A stretch of 64,000 bases of DNA from Thalassolituus sp. (lineage in GTDB: Bacteria; Pseudomonadota; Gammaproteobacteria; Pseudomonadales; Oceanobacteraceae). The stretch spans positions 1 to 64,000 of the forward strand of contig PDUK01000016.1 in assembly GCA_006212115.1 (NCBI GenBank), in the 5' to 3' direction. The notes beneath the pieces were generated by a model. That model was given only the letters and a program-made list of their open reading frames with translations, did not search any database and was not told where the DNA came from. Shown here piece after piece: positions 9,158 through 17,816 of the stretch; positions within the stretch are counted from its first letter, which is position 1, and each line of letters starts with the position of its first letter. A program made the translations under genes and the position numbers.

Positions 9158-9980
9158 TGCAGGTCTCCTTAAGCAGTTTTTCTAGTAAAGATAAAATGGC
9201 GCTGTTCCAGCCCTTCGGGCCTTTAAAGTCAGCGGTAATCGTATTTGTATTGTTAAGTTCGAGGGTACCCGATTCGCCGGGGATAACAACCGGGTAGTCG
9301 GACGCTTCAAGCATGGCTTTATCGTTCTCTCCATCGCCAAGCGCAATGACGATGGGCGGTGTATCCAACAGCCAGCGTTGGGTGTAGTGATGGCGGAAGA
9401 AATCGACAGCGGAGGCTTTATCTGCGTCGCCCATCACGTGATAAAAACGCCCACCTTTTAACAGGCGCAGTCCGTGAGCATTCAGGGCCTGACGAAAATG
9501 CTCAATGTCACCAGTATCGTCACCGCGCCAGAGCAGGGGCTCGGTTGCTGCTCTCTGACGGGCAAAGTGTGCGTCGTCTGTACTCAGGCCAGTTACCGCC
9601 GCGACTTCGGTGTCGGTCATGTCATTAAAACCGCGAAAGTTGAACCCGTCTTTTCTCAGATCATGCAGTACGTGCAGAATATCGGAGTAACTCGCTCCGG
9701 GCAGTTCGCAAAGCCATTCTGGCTCGCCGTCAGTATCGACAGTCGAGTAGTAAATAGCGCCACCATTCTCACACACGTAGGGAGACGTATTCGCTAGTGT
9801 ACGGCGCAGTTGCAGTACCTCAGGCTGGGTTTTACTGGTGTTAAAAATGACGGGTATCTGGAGGCGCTTAAGAAGCGTCAGCGCCTCTGTTGCGGCGGTG
9901 GTGCTGTAGTCGTGATGATCAAGTAAGGTGCCGTCGAGATCGGTCAGTACGATAATCGGTACCGTCGGGCATTGAGTCAT
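9150..9980 (-). CDS. HAD phosphatase, glucosyl-/mannosyl-3-phosphoglycerate phosphatase family
   Basis: This 276-aa HAD-superfamily protein should dephosphorylate glucosyl-3-phosphoglycerate to glucosylglycerate. Motif I is LTDLDGTLLDHHDY, motif II lies at IFNTSKTQ, and the acidic motif IV is ALGDGENDKAML, with the Cof-type cap between them. The family is usually annotated as mannosyl-3-phosphoglycerate phosphatase (MpgP/YedP), whose members often accept both sugars. Overlaps of four bases with the kinase gene upstream and eight bases with gpgS downstream show one translationally coupled operon, which argues for the glucosyl substrate here. Confidence 0.85.
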   Translation of the reverse strand: MTQCPTVPIIVLTDLDGTLLDHHDYSTTAATEALTLLKRLQIPVIFNTSKTQPEVLQLRRTLANTSPYVCENGGAIYYSTVDTDGEPEWLCELPGASYSDILHVLHDLRKDGFNFRGFNDMTDTEVAAVTGLSTDDAHFARQRAATEPLLWRGDDTGDIEHFRQALNAHGLRLLKGGRFYHVMGDADKASAVDFFRHHYTQRWLLDTPPIVIALGDGENDKAMLEASDYPVVIPGESGTLELNNTNTITADFKGPKGWNSAILSLLEKLLKETCSG

Positions 9981-10915
9981 GTTCTGAATTCCCTGGTTTG
10001 AATGTCAGCGACTTTGTGTTCGTCGTTGATCGACAGTATCAGGTTGGCAAGTTCTGGCAGGCGGGTCAATGCCTGTCGGGTTAAACGCTCATAATGTTGG
10101 ATAAAGCGTTGTATTGCGGCCTCATCAAGACTGCGGTCGGTCGCACCTTTCGCCATTTTTTTATTGCCGACTTCCTGTTGTGTTCGCCAACGCTGTACCG
10201 CAGCCATATCCGGAACCTTCAACATGATCAGGAAGTCGATTGCGGAAAACCATTCTTTGTAGGGGCCTGCGAGCTGCTGGTTTACCCAACCTCGCCATAC
10301 ACCGTCTTCATCTTCCTGTTCTTCAAGCTCATTAACTGGGCTGTACAGCAATTCATCCTGCACGGATTGGCAGCCGACACACCAACCTTCGAACAGAATG
10401 GCATCAACAGGCCCAGAGACCTGATGCCATTGCGATTCGGGCAAGCGATCGTCGCTGGCTTTGTCGAATGCTGGAATCGAGCAGGTGTCGCCTTGCTTTA
10501 GTTGTCTCAGTGTCTTAAACAGCGCAATTCCACGGTCTACCTCGTGCGTACCCGGGACTCCGCGAGTGGCAAGGAGGGGGTGGATATCTTTGCTGAGAGA
10601 CTGTCGATCGGCGTGGGAAAGGTAGAGGTCATCAATCGACACGACGACGATATTCCAGCCAAACACAGCCTTGTATATATCTTTAAGCGCGAGCGAAAGT
10701 GTACTTTTACCGGAGCCCTGTCCGCCGTGAATACCAATAACCGGCGGTAGCGGAGAATCTGAGATTATCCCTGCCAATGTTGCCGCCAATGGCGCCCAGA
10801 CTTCTTGCCACTGGCTAAGCCACCCCTCAGGGATACGAGTATCTGCTGGGGGGTGTGGAAGGATGGCATTTAACCTCGATGTATCGGGTGTCAGGTTTTC
10901 GGGCCAGCCAGTCAT
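9977..10915 (-). CDS. D-glycerate 3-kinase (GLYK type)
   Basis: A P-loop kinase of 312 aa resembling plant-type glycerate kinase and E. coli YggC. The Walker A motif is GIHGGQGSGKSTLS, followed by VVSIDDLYLSHADR and the conserved RGVPGTHEVDRG and FDKASDDRLP segments, then LFEGWCVGC. GLYK enzymes convert D-glycerate to 3-phosphoglycerate. As first gene of the gpgS operon it would recover the glycerate released when glucosylglycerate is phosphorolysed, and so regenerate the acceptor used by GpgS. The ATG at 10915 lies close to the divergent prephenate dehydratase promoter. Confidence 0.87.
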   Translation of the reverse strand: MTGWPENLTPDTSRLNAILPHPPADTRIPEGWLSQWQEVWAPLAATLAGIISDSPLPPVIGIHGGQGSGKSTLSLALKDIYKAVFGWNIVVVSIDDLYLSHADRQSLSKDIHPLLATRGVPGTHEVDRGIALFKTLRQLKQGDTCSIPAFDKASDDRLPESQWHQVSGPVDAILFEGWCVGCQSVQDELLYSPVNELEEQEDEDGVWRGWVNQQLAGPYKEWFSAIDFLIMLKVPDMAAVQRWRTQQEVGNKKMAKGATDRSLDEAAIQRFIQHYERLTRQALTRLPELANLILSINDEHKVADIQTREFRT

Positions 10916-10995
10916 AGTCTATTCCTTTCGATCGTCGTTACGTGCTCGTCTTATTAACATAACCGTCTGCACGCACTGTGCCATAGCACTGTGCA

Positions 10996-11025
10996 TTGTA
11001 TTGCTGTGCGGGTGGGAAGTATGAT
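10996..11025 (+). promoter_or_regulatory. Possible sigma-70 promoter for prephenate dehydratase
   Basis: TTGTAT at 10996-11001 and TATGAT at 11020-11025 are separated by 18 bases and lie about 85 bases before the chosen start. The intergenic segment 10916-11111 shows nothing else striking. Confidence 0.35.
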
Positions 11026-11111
11026 CTTGAGGAATGCGATAGAGGATAGTGGCACTTAATCAGTGCACGTCCTCTATGCAAACCTATTTTGCACTATTTT
11101 GGAGCATCGTA

Positions 11112-11960
11112 ATGGCACGAGTCGCCTATCAGGGAACCGCAGGGGCCTATTCCCATTTGGCCTGCACACAGGTATTTCCAGATTGGGAGTATCTGGCCTG
11201 TGACGATTTTCTGAGTGCACTGGATCTGGTCAGTGGTGGCTTTGCCGAGCGTGCAATGATTCCTCTGGAGAACTCCACGGCAGGTCGTGTAGAAGAGATT
11301 TATCGTCTGATTCCGCGTACTCAACTATGCGTAATCGCTGAGCATTTTGAACCTGTGAATCATTGCTTACTGGCGTTACCCGGTGTCAGTGTGGAAGAGC
11401 TAAAGACCGTCCGTTCTCACCCACAGGCTCTCGCCCAATGTCATCAGAGATTGTTGAGTATGGGGTTGAAGGCGGAGGCAGCGGTAGACACGGCCATGTC
11501 CGCTCGAGATCTGATAACCCGTGGCGACCGGAGTAATGCGGCAATTGCTTCCTCACTGGCGGCCGAGCTGTATGGCTTGGATATATTGCAAGAGCAGTTT
11601 CAGGATGTCTCGGGTAATACGACCCGGTTTCTGGTGTTTGCCCGAGAGCCAGAACACAGCGAATACCAGTCTGGCATCCGCTATATCACCAGCTTATTGT
11701 TCTCTGTAAGAAACATGCCCGCGGCTTTGTATAAAGCCTTGGGTGGGTTTGCAACCAACGGTGTGAACATGGCAAAGCTTGAGAGTTATATGGACGGCGG
11801 CACCATGGAGGCCAGTCATTTTCATCTGGATATCTACGGACATCCTGAGCAGGCGCATGTACGAAACGCACTGGAAGAGCTGAGTTATTTTGCCAGCGAA
11901 GTACGTATCTTGGGGAGCTATCCGGCCCATGGCTACAGAAAAACGACTGAGTTTGTTTGA
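11112..11960 (+). CDS. pheA: Prephenate dehydratase (monofunctional)
   Basis: The enzyme converts prephenate to phenylpyruvate in phenylalanine synthesis. The catalytic domain fills roughly residues 1-185 (start MARVAYQGTAGAYSH, then IPLENSTAGRV and the catalytic NTTRFLV), and a C-terminal ACT domain with NMAKLESYMDGG senses phenylalanine. No chorismate mutase domain is attached, unlike the usual gammaproteobacterial P-protein, so this resembles the alphaproteobacterial monofunctional form. The frame is open 21 codons upstream, but the ATG at 11112 has GGAG eight bases before it and starts at the conserved residue. It stands alone, diverging from the glycerate kinase operon. Confidence 0.92.
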   Translation: MARVAYQGTAGAYSHLACTQVFPDWEYLACDDFLSALDLVSGGFAERAMIPLENSTAGRVEEIYRLIPRTQLCVIAEHFEPVNHCLLALPGVSVEELKTVRSHPQALAQCHQRLLSMGLKAEAAVDTAMSARDLITRGDRSNAAIASSLAAELYGLDILQEQFQDVSGNTTRFLVFAREPEHSEYQSGIRYITSLLFSVRNMPAALYKALGGFATNGVNMAKLESYMDGGTMEASHFHLDIYGHPEQAHVRNALEELSYFASEVRILGSYPAHGYRKTTEFV

Positions 11961-12018
11961 AGGCTACTTTTCTCTAGTTATTTATTCAGAGTTACTTTTT
12001 CAGAGCTACTTCTCAGGA

Positions 12019-14709
12019 TTATAAGGGCATCCAGGTAGCGAACAGATCGCGCAGAGTATGCTTGCGGATAGGCTTGTTGATGAGCCCGTCCATGCCCGCC
12101 CTGCGAGCTAACTCCTCAAATTCTCCGCCCAGATGCGCTGTCAGCGCAATAATTGGAATATTATCCCTACGGTGGTCGGATTGGTTGCTGTTCTGCGCTT
12201 CTAGCTTGCGTATTTCGCGGCTGGCATCGTAGCCATCCATGACCGGCATTTCACAGTCCATCAAAATCAGATCTGGTGCTTGGGGCCGTTTACCAAAGGC
12301 CGCCAGAATCTGGGCGCCATTCGAAAATACCTCACACTCCATTTCGAGGTGGCGAAGCATACCGGCAATCACTTTCTGGTTGACGATATTGTCCTCTGCT
12401 ACCCAAACGGTGCCTTTTCTATATGCCTCGTTAGTACTGTCCACTGTGCTTTGAAGCTGGATCAGGTTGACCACTTGATTGAGAAGGATATGCGACCGTA
12501 ATGGACGCTCGCACTGACGATCCTGACTGATGCGCGGCCAGAAACTATCGACAACACAGATCAGGTTGTCCGGAATATTGTTATCGGCCGGGAGCGAGTC
12601 GACGATCATGCAGTCGAGCGGAGTATGGTAACGGCTGGTCACTTCAGTCAGACCCAGCCGTTCGGTCATGGTTTTAACGAACGCGCGCTCGGTTGGGTCA
12701 GAGAGTTCAATAAAGCAGGTTTTGCCGCTCAGGTCCGGAAAGGAATAGGCGCCTTCTGGAGACATATCGGGCAGTTCGACGGTAAAGCTGGAGCCCTCGC
12801 CAACGGCACTGCTCACGCGGATATTACCGCCTAACAGTTCGGTAAGACGTTGGCTGATTGTCAGGCCGAGTCCCGTGCCTCCGTAGTATTTGCTGGTCGT
12901 GGAGGTAGCCTGTGTAAAGCTGGTAAACAGATTATCCTGCTGCTCGGCTGAGATGCCGATACCGGTGTCCTGGATGGTGACAGTCAGCGTGTCTTTATTC
13001 CAGTTCAGGCGTACTTCTACGTGCCCTTTGTCGGTAAATTTAACAGCATTATTGATCAGATTATTCAGCACCTGCCGCAGTCGCATTTCATCGGTTTTTA
13101 CCAGCGAATACTGCGGTTGACCGAGATCCGCTATCAGAGTCAGTTGCTTATCCAGTGCTTTACGGCTGTGCAATAAAAGGCACTCATTGACCAGTGCCGT
13201 AATCTCTACCGGACGTTTTTCTAACGTCATTTTTCCTGATTCAATTTTGGATAAATCCAGTACGTCGTTAAGCAAAGACAGAAGGTTCTCCCCAGAACCC
13301 GATATCGTTTCAACGTAGCGTTTTTGCTGACTGTCCAAGCGAGTGTGCTGTAGGAGTTCGACCATGCCCAGAACGCCATTCAAAGGGGTACGTATTTCAT
13401 GGCTCATCATTGCTAAGAAAGCAGATTTAGCGCTGGCCTCGGCGTCTTTTTCAGCAAGAGATGCTTCTGATTTTCGTAATCTTTCCTCGCTTTGGGCAGA
13501 GCGTTGACGGGCAGCGATAATATCTTTACGAGCTTTGATCTGTTCCAGTCGTTGTTCGTAGAGTCGTAGAACAATTGCCAGACTGTGAATAGCAATCAGG
13601 CTGATCGCTCCGATGTGCGCGGCGTAAGCAATGACATCGTTAGTCGGGATAACACTTTGACGTGCGAGGCTATGTACAACGATAGCCGATGCCAGAGCGT
13701 ACACGCCAAGCGTATATACAAAGCGGGACATGGAGCTGAACGGCTGCGACAGGGCCGCTGCAATCATCAGGAATACAGGGGTCAGCAGAGTAACGACACG
13801 CATCACATTTGATGTGGTGTGGACATCACTGAGGAGTACGGTAATGACCCCAAGGGAGGTAATACCGATAGCGCCTTTGTATAGAAAAACTAATGCTTTC
13901 CGATAGGCGCCGGTGATCCCGAGGAAGCTCATGCTGAAGAGGATGATCAGCAGCATCGCAAAGCAGGATGTAATAAAGCTCGCTTGTTCTTCAAACTCAG
14001 GAGAACCCGGCCAGAGATGGCGGAATCCAAGACCGGTATGCGCCCAGAAAAACGTCAGATAGGTGATCACAAAGCCACAGAAGAACAGCATATAGCGTTC
14101 ACGGATCACCAGATAGACAGATAAGTTGTAAAGAAAAAGAGCCAGCAGGAAACCACTGAATAAACCAAAAAATAGCTGCTTATTCCGTTGGCTGCTGTGC
14201 AGGCTTTGCTCACGATACAGTCGTAGTGGCAGGTTCAGAAGAGCGGTATTCTCGACCCGCAAATACACCATGTAATCGCCTGCCTGGTCGAAGGGCAAGG
14301 CAAAATTGAAAGCCAGTTTAGCGCGCTCTGACATGGGCGTTGTCAGTGAATTTCCATCGTACCCAGAGGCTATCAGTGTGTTACCCCGGTACATACGGAA
14401 GTCCACCCGTTCGACCCGCGCGTAGTCAATTTCTATATGCCAACGTTCATTGGTATCACGCACCGACAACGGTAACCGGTACCAAAGCGGGGGACTGGAT
14501 ACACCGGGGTTGGGGATCAAAGCTCTGACGGGACGCCACGGCAGTTGCGAGGAGTGTATGGCGTTGGCGTCAAATCCTTCCGACTCGGACCATTCCTGAA
14601 GCGACAGACCTAATAGCTTTCCCTCCAGTTCTGGCGACAGAGGAATCGCAAGAACCGAAGCGGGGAGTAAGGCAATTAAAAGCAGGAGTATCCGTACCGC
14701 CACACGCAT
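12019..14709 (-). CDS. 7TMR-DISM hybrid sensor histidine kinase
   Basis: An 896-aa membrane sensor. A signal peptide (about 1-21) leads into a periplasmic 7TMR-DISM sensing domain (about 30-180), then seven predicted membrane helices (about 180-390). A short coiled coil connects to HisKA with the phosphorylated His437 in MMSHEIRTPLNG. HATPase_c follows with NLINNAVKFTD, DTGIGIS and GGTGLGL. The C-terminal receiver has Asp818 in LMDCEMPVMDGYD and the lysine in INKPIRK. Between ATPase and receiver (about 650-760) lies a domain that looks like a second receiver without its aspartate. The extracellular domain often binds carbohydrate-like ligands; the ligand is unknown here. No dedicated response regulator is adjacent. 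Confidence 0.92.
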   Translation of the reverse strand: MRVAVRILLLLIALLPASVLAIPLSPELEGKLLGLSLQEWSESEGFDANAIHSSQLPWRPVRALIPNPGVSSPPLWYRLPLSVRDTNERWHIEIDYARVERVDFRMYRGNTLIASGYDGNSLTTPMSERAKLAFNFALPFDQAGDYMVYLRVENTALLNLPLRLYREQSLHSSQRNKQLFFGLFSGFLLALFLYNLSVYLVIRERYMLFFCGFVITYLTFFWAHTGLGFRHLWPGSPEFEEQASFITSCFAMLLIILFSMSFLGITGAYRKALVFLYKGAIGITSLGVITVLLSDVHTTSNVMRVVTLLTPVFLMIAAALSQPFSSMSRFVYTLGVYALASAIVVHSLARQSVIPTNDVIAYAAHIGAISLIAIHSLAIVLRLYEQRLEQIKARKDIIAARQRSAQSEERLRKSEASLAEKDAEASAKSAFLAMMSHEIRTPLNGVLGMVELLQHTRLDSQQKRYVETISGSGENLLSLLNDVLDLSKIESGKMTLEKRPVEITALVNECLLLHSRKALDKQLTLIADLGQPQYSLVKTDEMRLRQVLNNLINNAVKFTDKGHVEVRLNWNKDTLTVTIQDTGIGISAEQQDNLFTSFTQATSTTSKYYGGTGLGLTISQRLTELLGGNIRVSSAVGEGSSFTVELPDMSPEGAYSFPDLSGKTCFIELSDPTERAFVKTMTERLGLTEVTSRYHTPLDCMIVDSLPADNNIPDNLICVVDSFWPRISQDRQCERPLRSHILLNQVVNLIQLQSTVDSTNEAYRKGTVWVAEDNIVNQKVIAGMLRHLEMECEVFSNGAQILAAFGKRPQAPDLILMDCEMPVMDGYDASREIRKLEAQNSNQSDHRRDNIPIIALTAHLGGEFEELARRAGMDGLINKPIRKHTLRDLFATWMPL

Positions 14710-14737
14710 CTTCTTTTGTTCGGTTTAAAGGGAATAA

Positions 14738-14763
14738 ACGAAGCTATGAGTCTATAGCTTCGT
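14738..14763 (-). terminator. Terminator of the AraC-type regulator gene
   Basis: A perfect 10-bp inverted repeat, ACGAAGCTAT / ATAGCTTCGT, with a 6-nt loop is followed on the minus strand by TTTATT. It separates the regulator gene from the histidine kinase gene downstream. Confidence 0.75.
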
Positions 14764-14784
14764 TCTGTTTATGTCATTGACACA

Positions 14785-15810
14785 TCAGGCCCGATCGGAC
14801 GCTTTTTTACGCTCGTAACTGGTGCGTCGGAACTGAACCGGAGACGCATCTTCCCAGCGTGTGAACGCGCGCGTAAACGCACTGGTCTCCGAAAAACCCG
14901 TAGCAATCGCAATGTCTGCAATGCTTTGCTCTGTGGAGGCCAATAAGTGTTTTGCTTCGAGTGCGCGAATGTCGTCTTTTATCTTTTGATAGGTGGTACC
15001 TTCTGCCCTGAGCCAGCGTCGAAGTGTCGCACCAGACACAGACAGCATTTCGGCGACGGTTGAGAGGTCAGGCAGTTGACTGACGTCGTGTTGATTCAGG
15101 CGGTAGCGAATTTGGGCACTGACACTTTGATGGGGATCGGGGCGCGCCAATAAATCCGCCGGAGAATGACTTAAAAACAACTCCAGAGTATTGGCTGTCT
15201 GCACCAGTGGCAGCTGTATTGCCTGAGTCGGTAAAGTCAGTGCCAGTACAGGGGCATCAAAGGTAACTGGGGTTGCAAAGAGATCCTGATAGAGTGCCGA
15301 GTGAACCGGGGCGGGGTAGGGACATTCAACTTTCAATAACGGAATTCCTCGTCCCGTTAACCAGCTACTGAAGCGGTGCCAGATCACCAGAAGAGACTCA
15401 CTCAGGAAATGATCCGTGTCGTACTCGCTGGCGTGACTGATAAGCAACCGTGTGCGTTGCTCATCCTGCTCAAGTAATACCTGTGGGGAATGAGGCAGCA
15501 AACGATAAAAGGCGCTGGCACGTCGCATGGCGTGCTCCAGCGTCGCGCAGGTAATAACGGAGCGACACATCATTGCAAAGGTGCGAAACAGAACGGGTTC
15601 TGGGTTTAAACCCATCGCTTCATCATTAGTCGTGCGCCAGATGGTCAACATCAGGCGGGCGTAGGTATCGGGTGAGAGTGATCCATCATCTGCAAAGTCA
15701 TCCTTATGGATACCCGCTTGAGCGAATAACTGATGGTCGGATACACCGTGCCGGGCAGCTCCGTCCAGTGGAGCGCGAATAAACGCTGCGGGAATAGAAA
15801 AGGTGGCCAT
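14785..15810 (-). CDS. AraC family transcriptional regulator
   Basis: A 341-aa regulator of the 'Arabinose_bd' AraC subgroup. The N-terminal two-thirds resembles the ligand-binding domain (residues about 20-210). The C-terminal AraC double helix-turn-helix is clear: VAEMLSVSGATLRRWLRAEG for the first helix pair and IADIAIATGFSETSAFTRAF for the second, ending in W-x-ASPVQFRR. This subgroup often regulates lipid or aromatic catabolism, but nothing in the neighbourhood names a target. It is in its own transcription unit, with a terminator after it and a 48-base gap to the GGDEF gene upstream in the same direction. Confidence 0.9.
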   Translation of the reverse strand: MATFSIPAAFIRAPLDGAARHGVSDHQLFAQAGIHKDDFADDGSLSPDTYARLMLTIWRTTNDEAMGLNPEPVLFRTFAMMCRSVITCATLEHAMRRASAFYRLLPHSPQVLLEQDEQRTRLLISHASEYDTDHFLSESLLVIWHRFSSWLTGRGIPLLKVECPYPAPVHSALYQDLFATPVTFDAPVLALTLPTQAIQLPLVQTANTLELFLSHSPADLLARPDPHQSVSAQIRYRLNQHDVSQLPDLSTVAEMLSVSGATLRRWLRAEGTTYQKIKDDIRALEAKHLLASTEQSIADIAIATGFSETSAFTRAFTRWEDASPVQFRRTSYERKKASDRA

Positions 15811-15858
15811 ACGTTAGATGTGGTCGAGAGCGCGATAACCAATAGAGTGATTATCTTA

Positions 15859-16794
15859 TCAGTTCTTAAAAAGCGACGTTCGATTGCGTCCACTTTCTTT
15901 TGCGTGATACAGCGCCTTGTCGGCGTTGCTCAACCACTCCATTGCCGAACCATTCTGATCAGAACGCTCAGCAACACCGATGCTGGCGCTGATGTCGTGT
16001 TGCGAATTACGACCGAGATTCAGAACTGAGCGTCGCAGTTTTTCGGCCAGCTCCATGGAACTGGCGGCATCGTGGTTATCGAGAATGACTGAGAAAATCT
16101 CACCGCCAAAGCGTGCGGCGTAGTTATCAGCGCTCAGGGACTTCAGGCCTTGCCCAATGCGGCGCAGCAGCTCGTCACATTGTTGATGCCCGATGCTGTG
16201 GTTCAGGTCGCGAAAGTGATCCATGTCCATTAACAACAGACAACCGGGCTGTTGAGACTGGAAGTAGTCTTCGAGAACAGGCAACCATGATGACTTGTTC
16301 AGTAGTCCTGTCAGACTGTCGCGTGTCTGAATTTGCGACAGCGTTTCGTTTGCCCGGCTGACATCGAGTTTACCGACAGCGGTATCGGTGACGTCGTAGA
16401 TAATCACGCATATGTGATCAGCCTGACGGTTCACCGATTCGAGCGGAATGATACTGGTGTTCTGATACATGAACTCGCTGCGGCCAGTAATGGGGCGCGA
16501 ATTGCGGAAATGGAACAGATAGGGGCGCTGTTCCCAGATGGTGAACGTACGTGTTTTCAGCTGAAAAACGGGTTCAGCTTTCTGGCGGAACCAGGATTCG
16601 TCGATATCGGGAAACAGGGAAAACAGGTTTTCACCCTTTGCACGCTGCGGACTCAGGCCACTGTGGCCTTCCATAAATGCATTCCATAGCTGTACGTCGT
16701 AGTTTCTGTCCAATACAACGAGGCCAACATCGATATTCTGCAGAATATCCATCAGCCAATGAATGTCGTTTATGCCGTCGCTGTTTGCAGCCAT
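15859..16794 (-). CDS. PAS-GGDEF protein with altered GGEIF signature
   Basis: A 311-aa cytoplasmic protein with an N-terminal PAS domain (about 12-130) and a C-terminal GGDEF domain (about 150-311). The substrate-binding stretch MDMDHFRDLNHSIGHQQCDE is normal. The signature, however, reads GGEIF at residues 230-234, so the fourth position is Ile instead of the highly conserved Glu that helps bind metal. No RxxD inhibitory site precedes it. The domain may be a weak or inactive diguanylate cyclase, or act as a GTP or c-di-GMP sensor. It is the third gene of an operon with CheY-like and CheC-like genes, 31 bases after CheC. Confidence 0.88.
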   Translation of the reverse strand: MAANSDGINDIHWLMDILQNIDVGLVVLDRNYDVQLWNAFMEGHSGLSPQRAKGENLFSLFPDIDESWFRQKAEPVFQLKTRTFTIWEQRPYLFHFRNSRPITGRSEFMYQNTSIIPLESVNRQADHICVIIYDVTDTAVGKLDVSRANETLSQIQTRDSLTGLLNKSSWLPVLEDYFQSQQPGCLLLMDMDHFRDLNHSIGHQQCDELLRRIGQGLKSLSADNYAARFGGEIFSVILDNHDAASSMELAEKLRRSVLNLGRNSQHDISASIGVAERSDQNGSAMEWLSNADKALYHAKESGRNRTSLFKN

Positions 16795-16825
16795 TCAGAT
16801 CGTATCCTGTGTCCAGTCGAGTCGA

Positions 16826-17440
16826 TTAGTCCAGCAGGTAATCGACTTTTTTATTCAGGGTTTTGACGGATTCTTCGGTAAAAAGAAGAAGCAGCTCACA
16901 ATCAATATTTACGTGCTCAATGGTGTAATGGATTTCAATCGCCAGAGCTTTATCCCAGCCGTTATTGCCGTAGGCCACGAGGTCCTTAAGATCGCAATGT
17001 TGCCCCAGAACAACCGGGTGCCCCTGATTGAAGACGATCTCAAGCTGGTCGCCGATGCCGTGAATACAGGCCCCAATCAACACAGAAGCCGTGTCCATCA
17101 ACAGCTCAAGCTCAGCCTCCTGTGTCAGGGGGCCCTCGTACTTCATCAGCGAAGCAAGGCTTGCGAAGGACGCATCATTAAACATCAACATGGCTTCACC
17201 AGAGATGCCTGCGCCAATAAAGCCCTGGCACACGGCAGACACGCTGGAATCGCCGGTTGCGCCCTGCAAAGCCATATTCAGATCACTGTTTTCAATCACG
17301 CTGATCTTCGGAATAGGCAGAACAACATACGCATTGAGCAAACGAGCCAACCGATCTGCCGCTTGTCCCATCGCAACGTTGGTCAGCTCCTGATAACAGT
17401 CGCGTTGATCCTCTGTCAGAATTTCTGCCGCAGCTGGCAT
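16826..17440 (-). CDS. CheC-like CheY-P phosphatase family protein
   Basis: A 204-aa protein of the CheC/CheX/FliY family, which dephosphorylates CheY-like receivers. The first phosphatase motif is present near the N-terminus (QELTNVAMGQAADRLARLL, with the Glu and Asn pair). The pseudo-symmetrical second half (LLMDTASVLIGACIHGIGD) keeps the fold but has Asp and Ser where Glu and Asn are expected, so only one active site seems intact. It follows the CheY-like gene after one base, which makes that receiver the likely partner. There are no other chemotaxis genes in the window, so the pair may serve a non-motility circuit with the downstream PAS-GGDEF protein. Confidence 0.85.
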   Translation of the reverse strand: MPAAAEILTEDQRDCYQELTNVAMGQAADRLARLLNAYVVLPIPKISVIENSDLNMALQGATGDSSVSAVCQGFIGAGISGEAMLMFNDASFASLASLMKYEGPLTQEAELELLMDTASVLIGACIHGIGDQLEIVFNQGHPVVLGQHCDLKDLVAYGNNGWDKALAIEIHYTIEHVNIDCELLLLFTEESVKTLNKKVDYLLD

Positions 17441-17441
17441 A

Positions 17442-17816
17442 TCACACTCCGGTCATGATGCCGTACTCAGTCAGTACAGCACGTGCCTTTTCGGCATCAA
17501 TGGGTTTCTTGATAAAGGCCATCGCGCCCAGGTTTTTCACGCGCTCCTGAGCGTCTGGCTGGATGTCTCCGGAGACAACGATGACCATTGCAGGCAGGTC
17601 ATCCCGGCGGATGGTTTCTAACACACCGTATCCGTCCATGTTGGGCATGGTGAGATCAAGAAAGACGACGTCGCCTTTGCCGTCACGAATGGCTTCAACA
17701 CCCTCCAGGCCGTCACCGGCAAAGTGCACGGTCACTTCCCATTCCTTCGGCAGGGCTCGGGCCATCTGTTTTCGGGCAAAACTGGAGTCGTCACATATCA
17801 ATACATTGAGGCTCAT
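17442..17816 (-). CDS. CheY-like single-domain response regulator
   Basis: A 124-aa stand-alone receiver. The acidic pair is in LICDDSSFARKQM, the phosphorylated Asp in VVFLDLTMPNMDGYGVL, the Thr/Ser position in VIVVSGD and the lysine in FIKKPIDAE. There is no output domain. I chose the ATG at 17816, which begins MSLNVLICDD. An in-frame GTG at 17831 is possible, but its ribosome site would sit directly against it. It is the first gene of the CheY-CheC-GGDEF operon, so phosphorylation here, perhaps from the orphan hybrid kinase at 12019-14709, could be reset by CheC and relayed to the GGDEF protein; that link is inference. Confidence 0.88.
   Translation of the reverse strand: MSLNVLICDDSSFARKQMARALPKEWEVTVHFAGDGLEGVEAIRDGKGDVVFLDLTMPNMDGYGVLETIRRDDLPAMVIVVSGDIQPDAQERVKNLGAMAFIKKPIDAEKARAVLTEYGIMTGV

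Noticed and set aside
11961-12018. Terminator between prephenate dehydratase and the histidine kinase
   Set aside because: The gap holds short direct repeats (CAGAGTTACTT, CAGAGCTACTT), but no stable hairpin.
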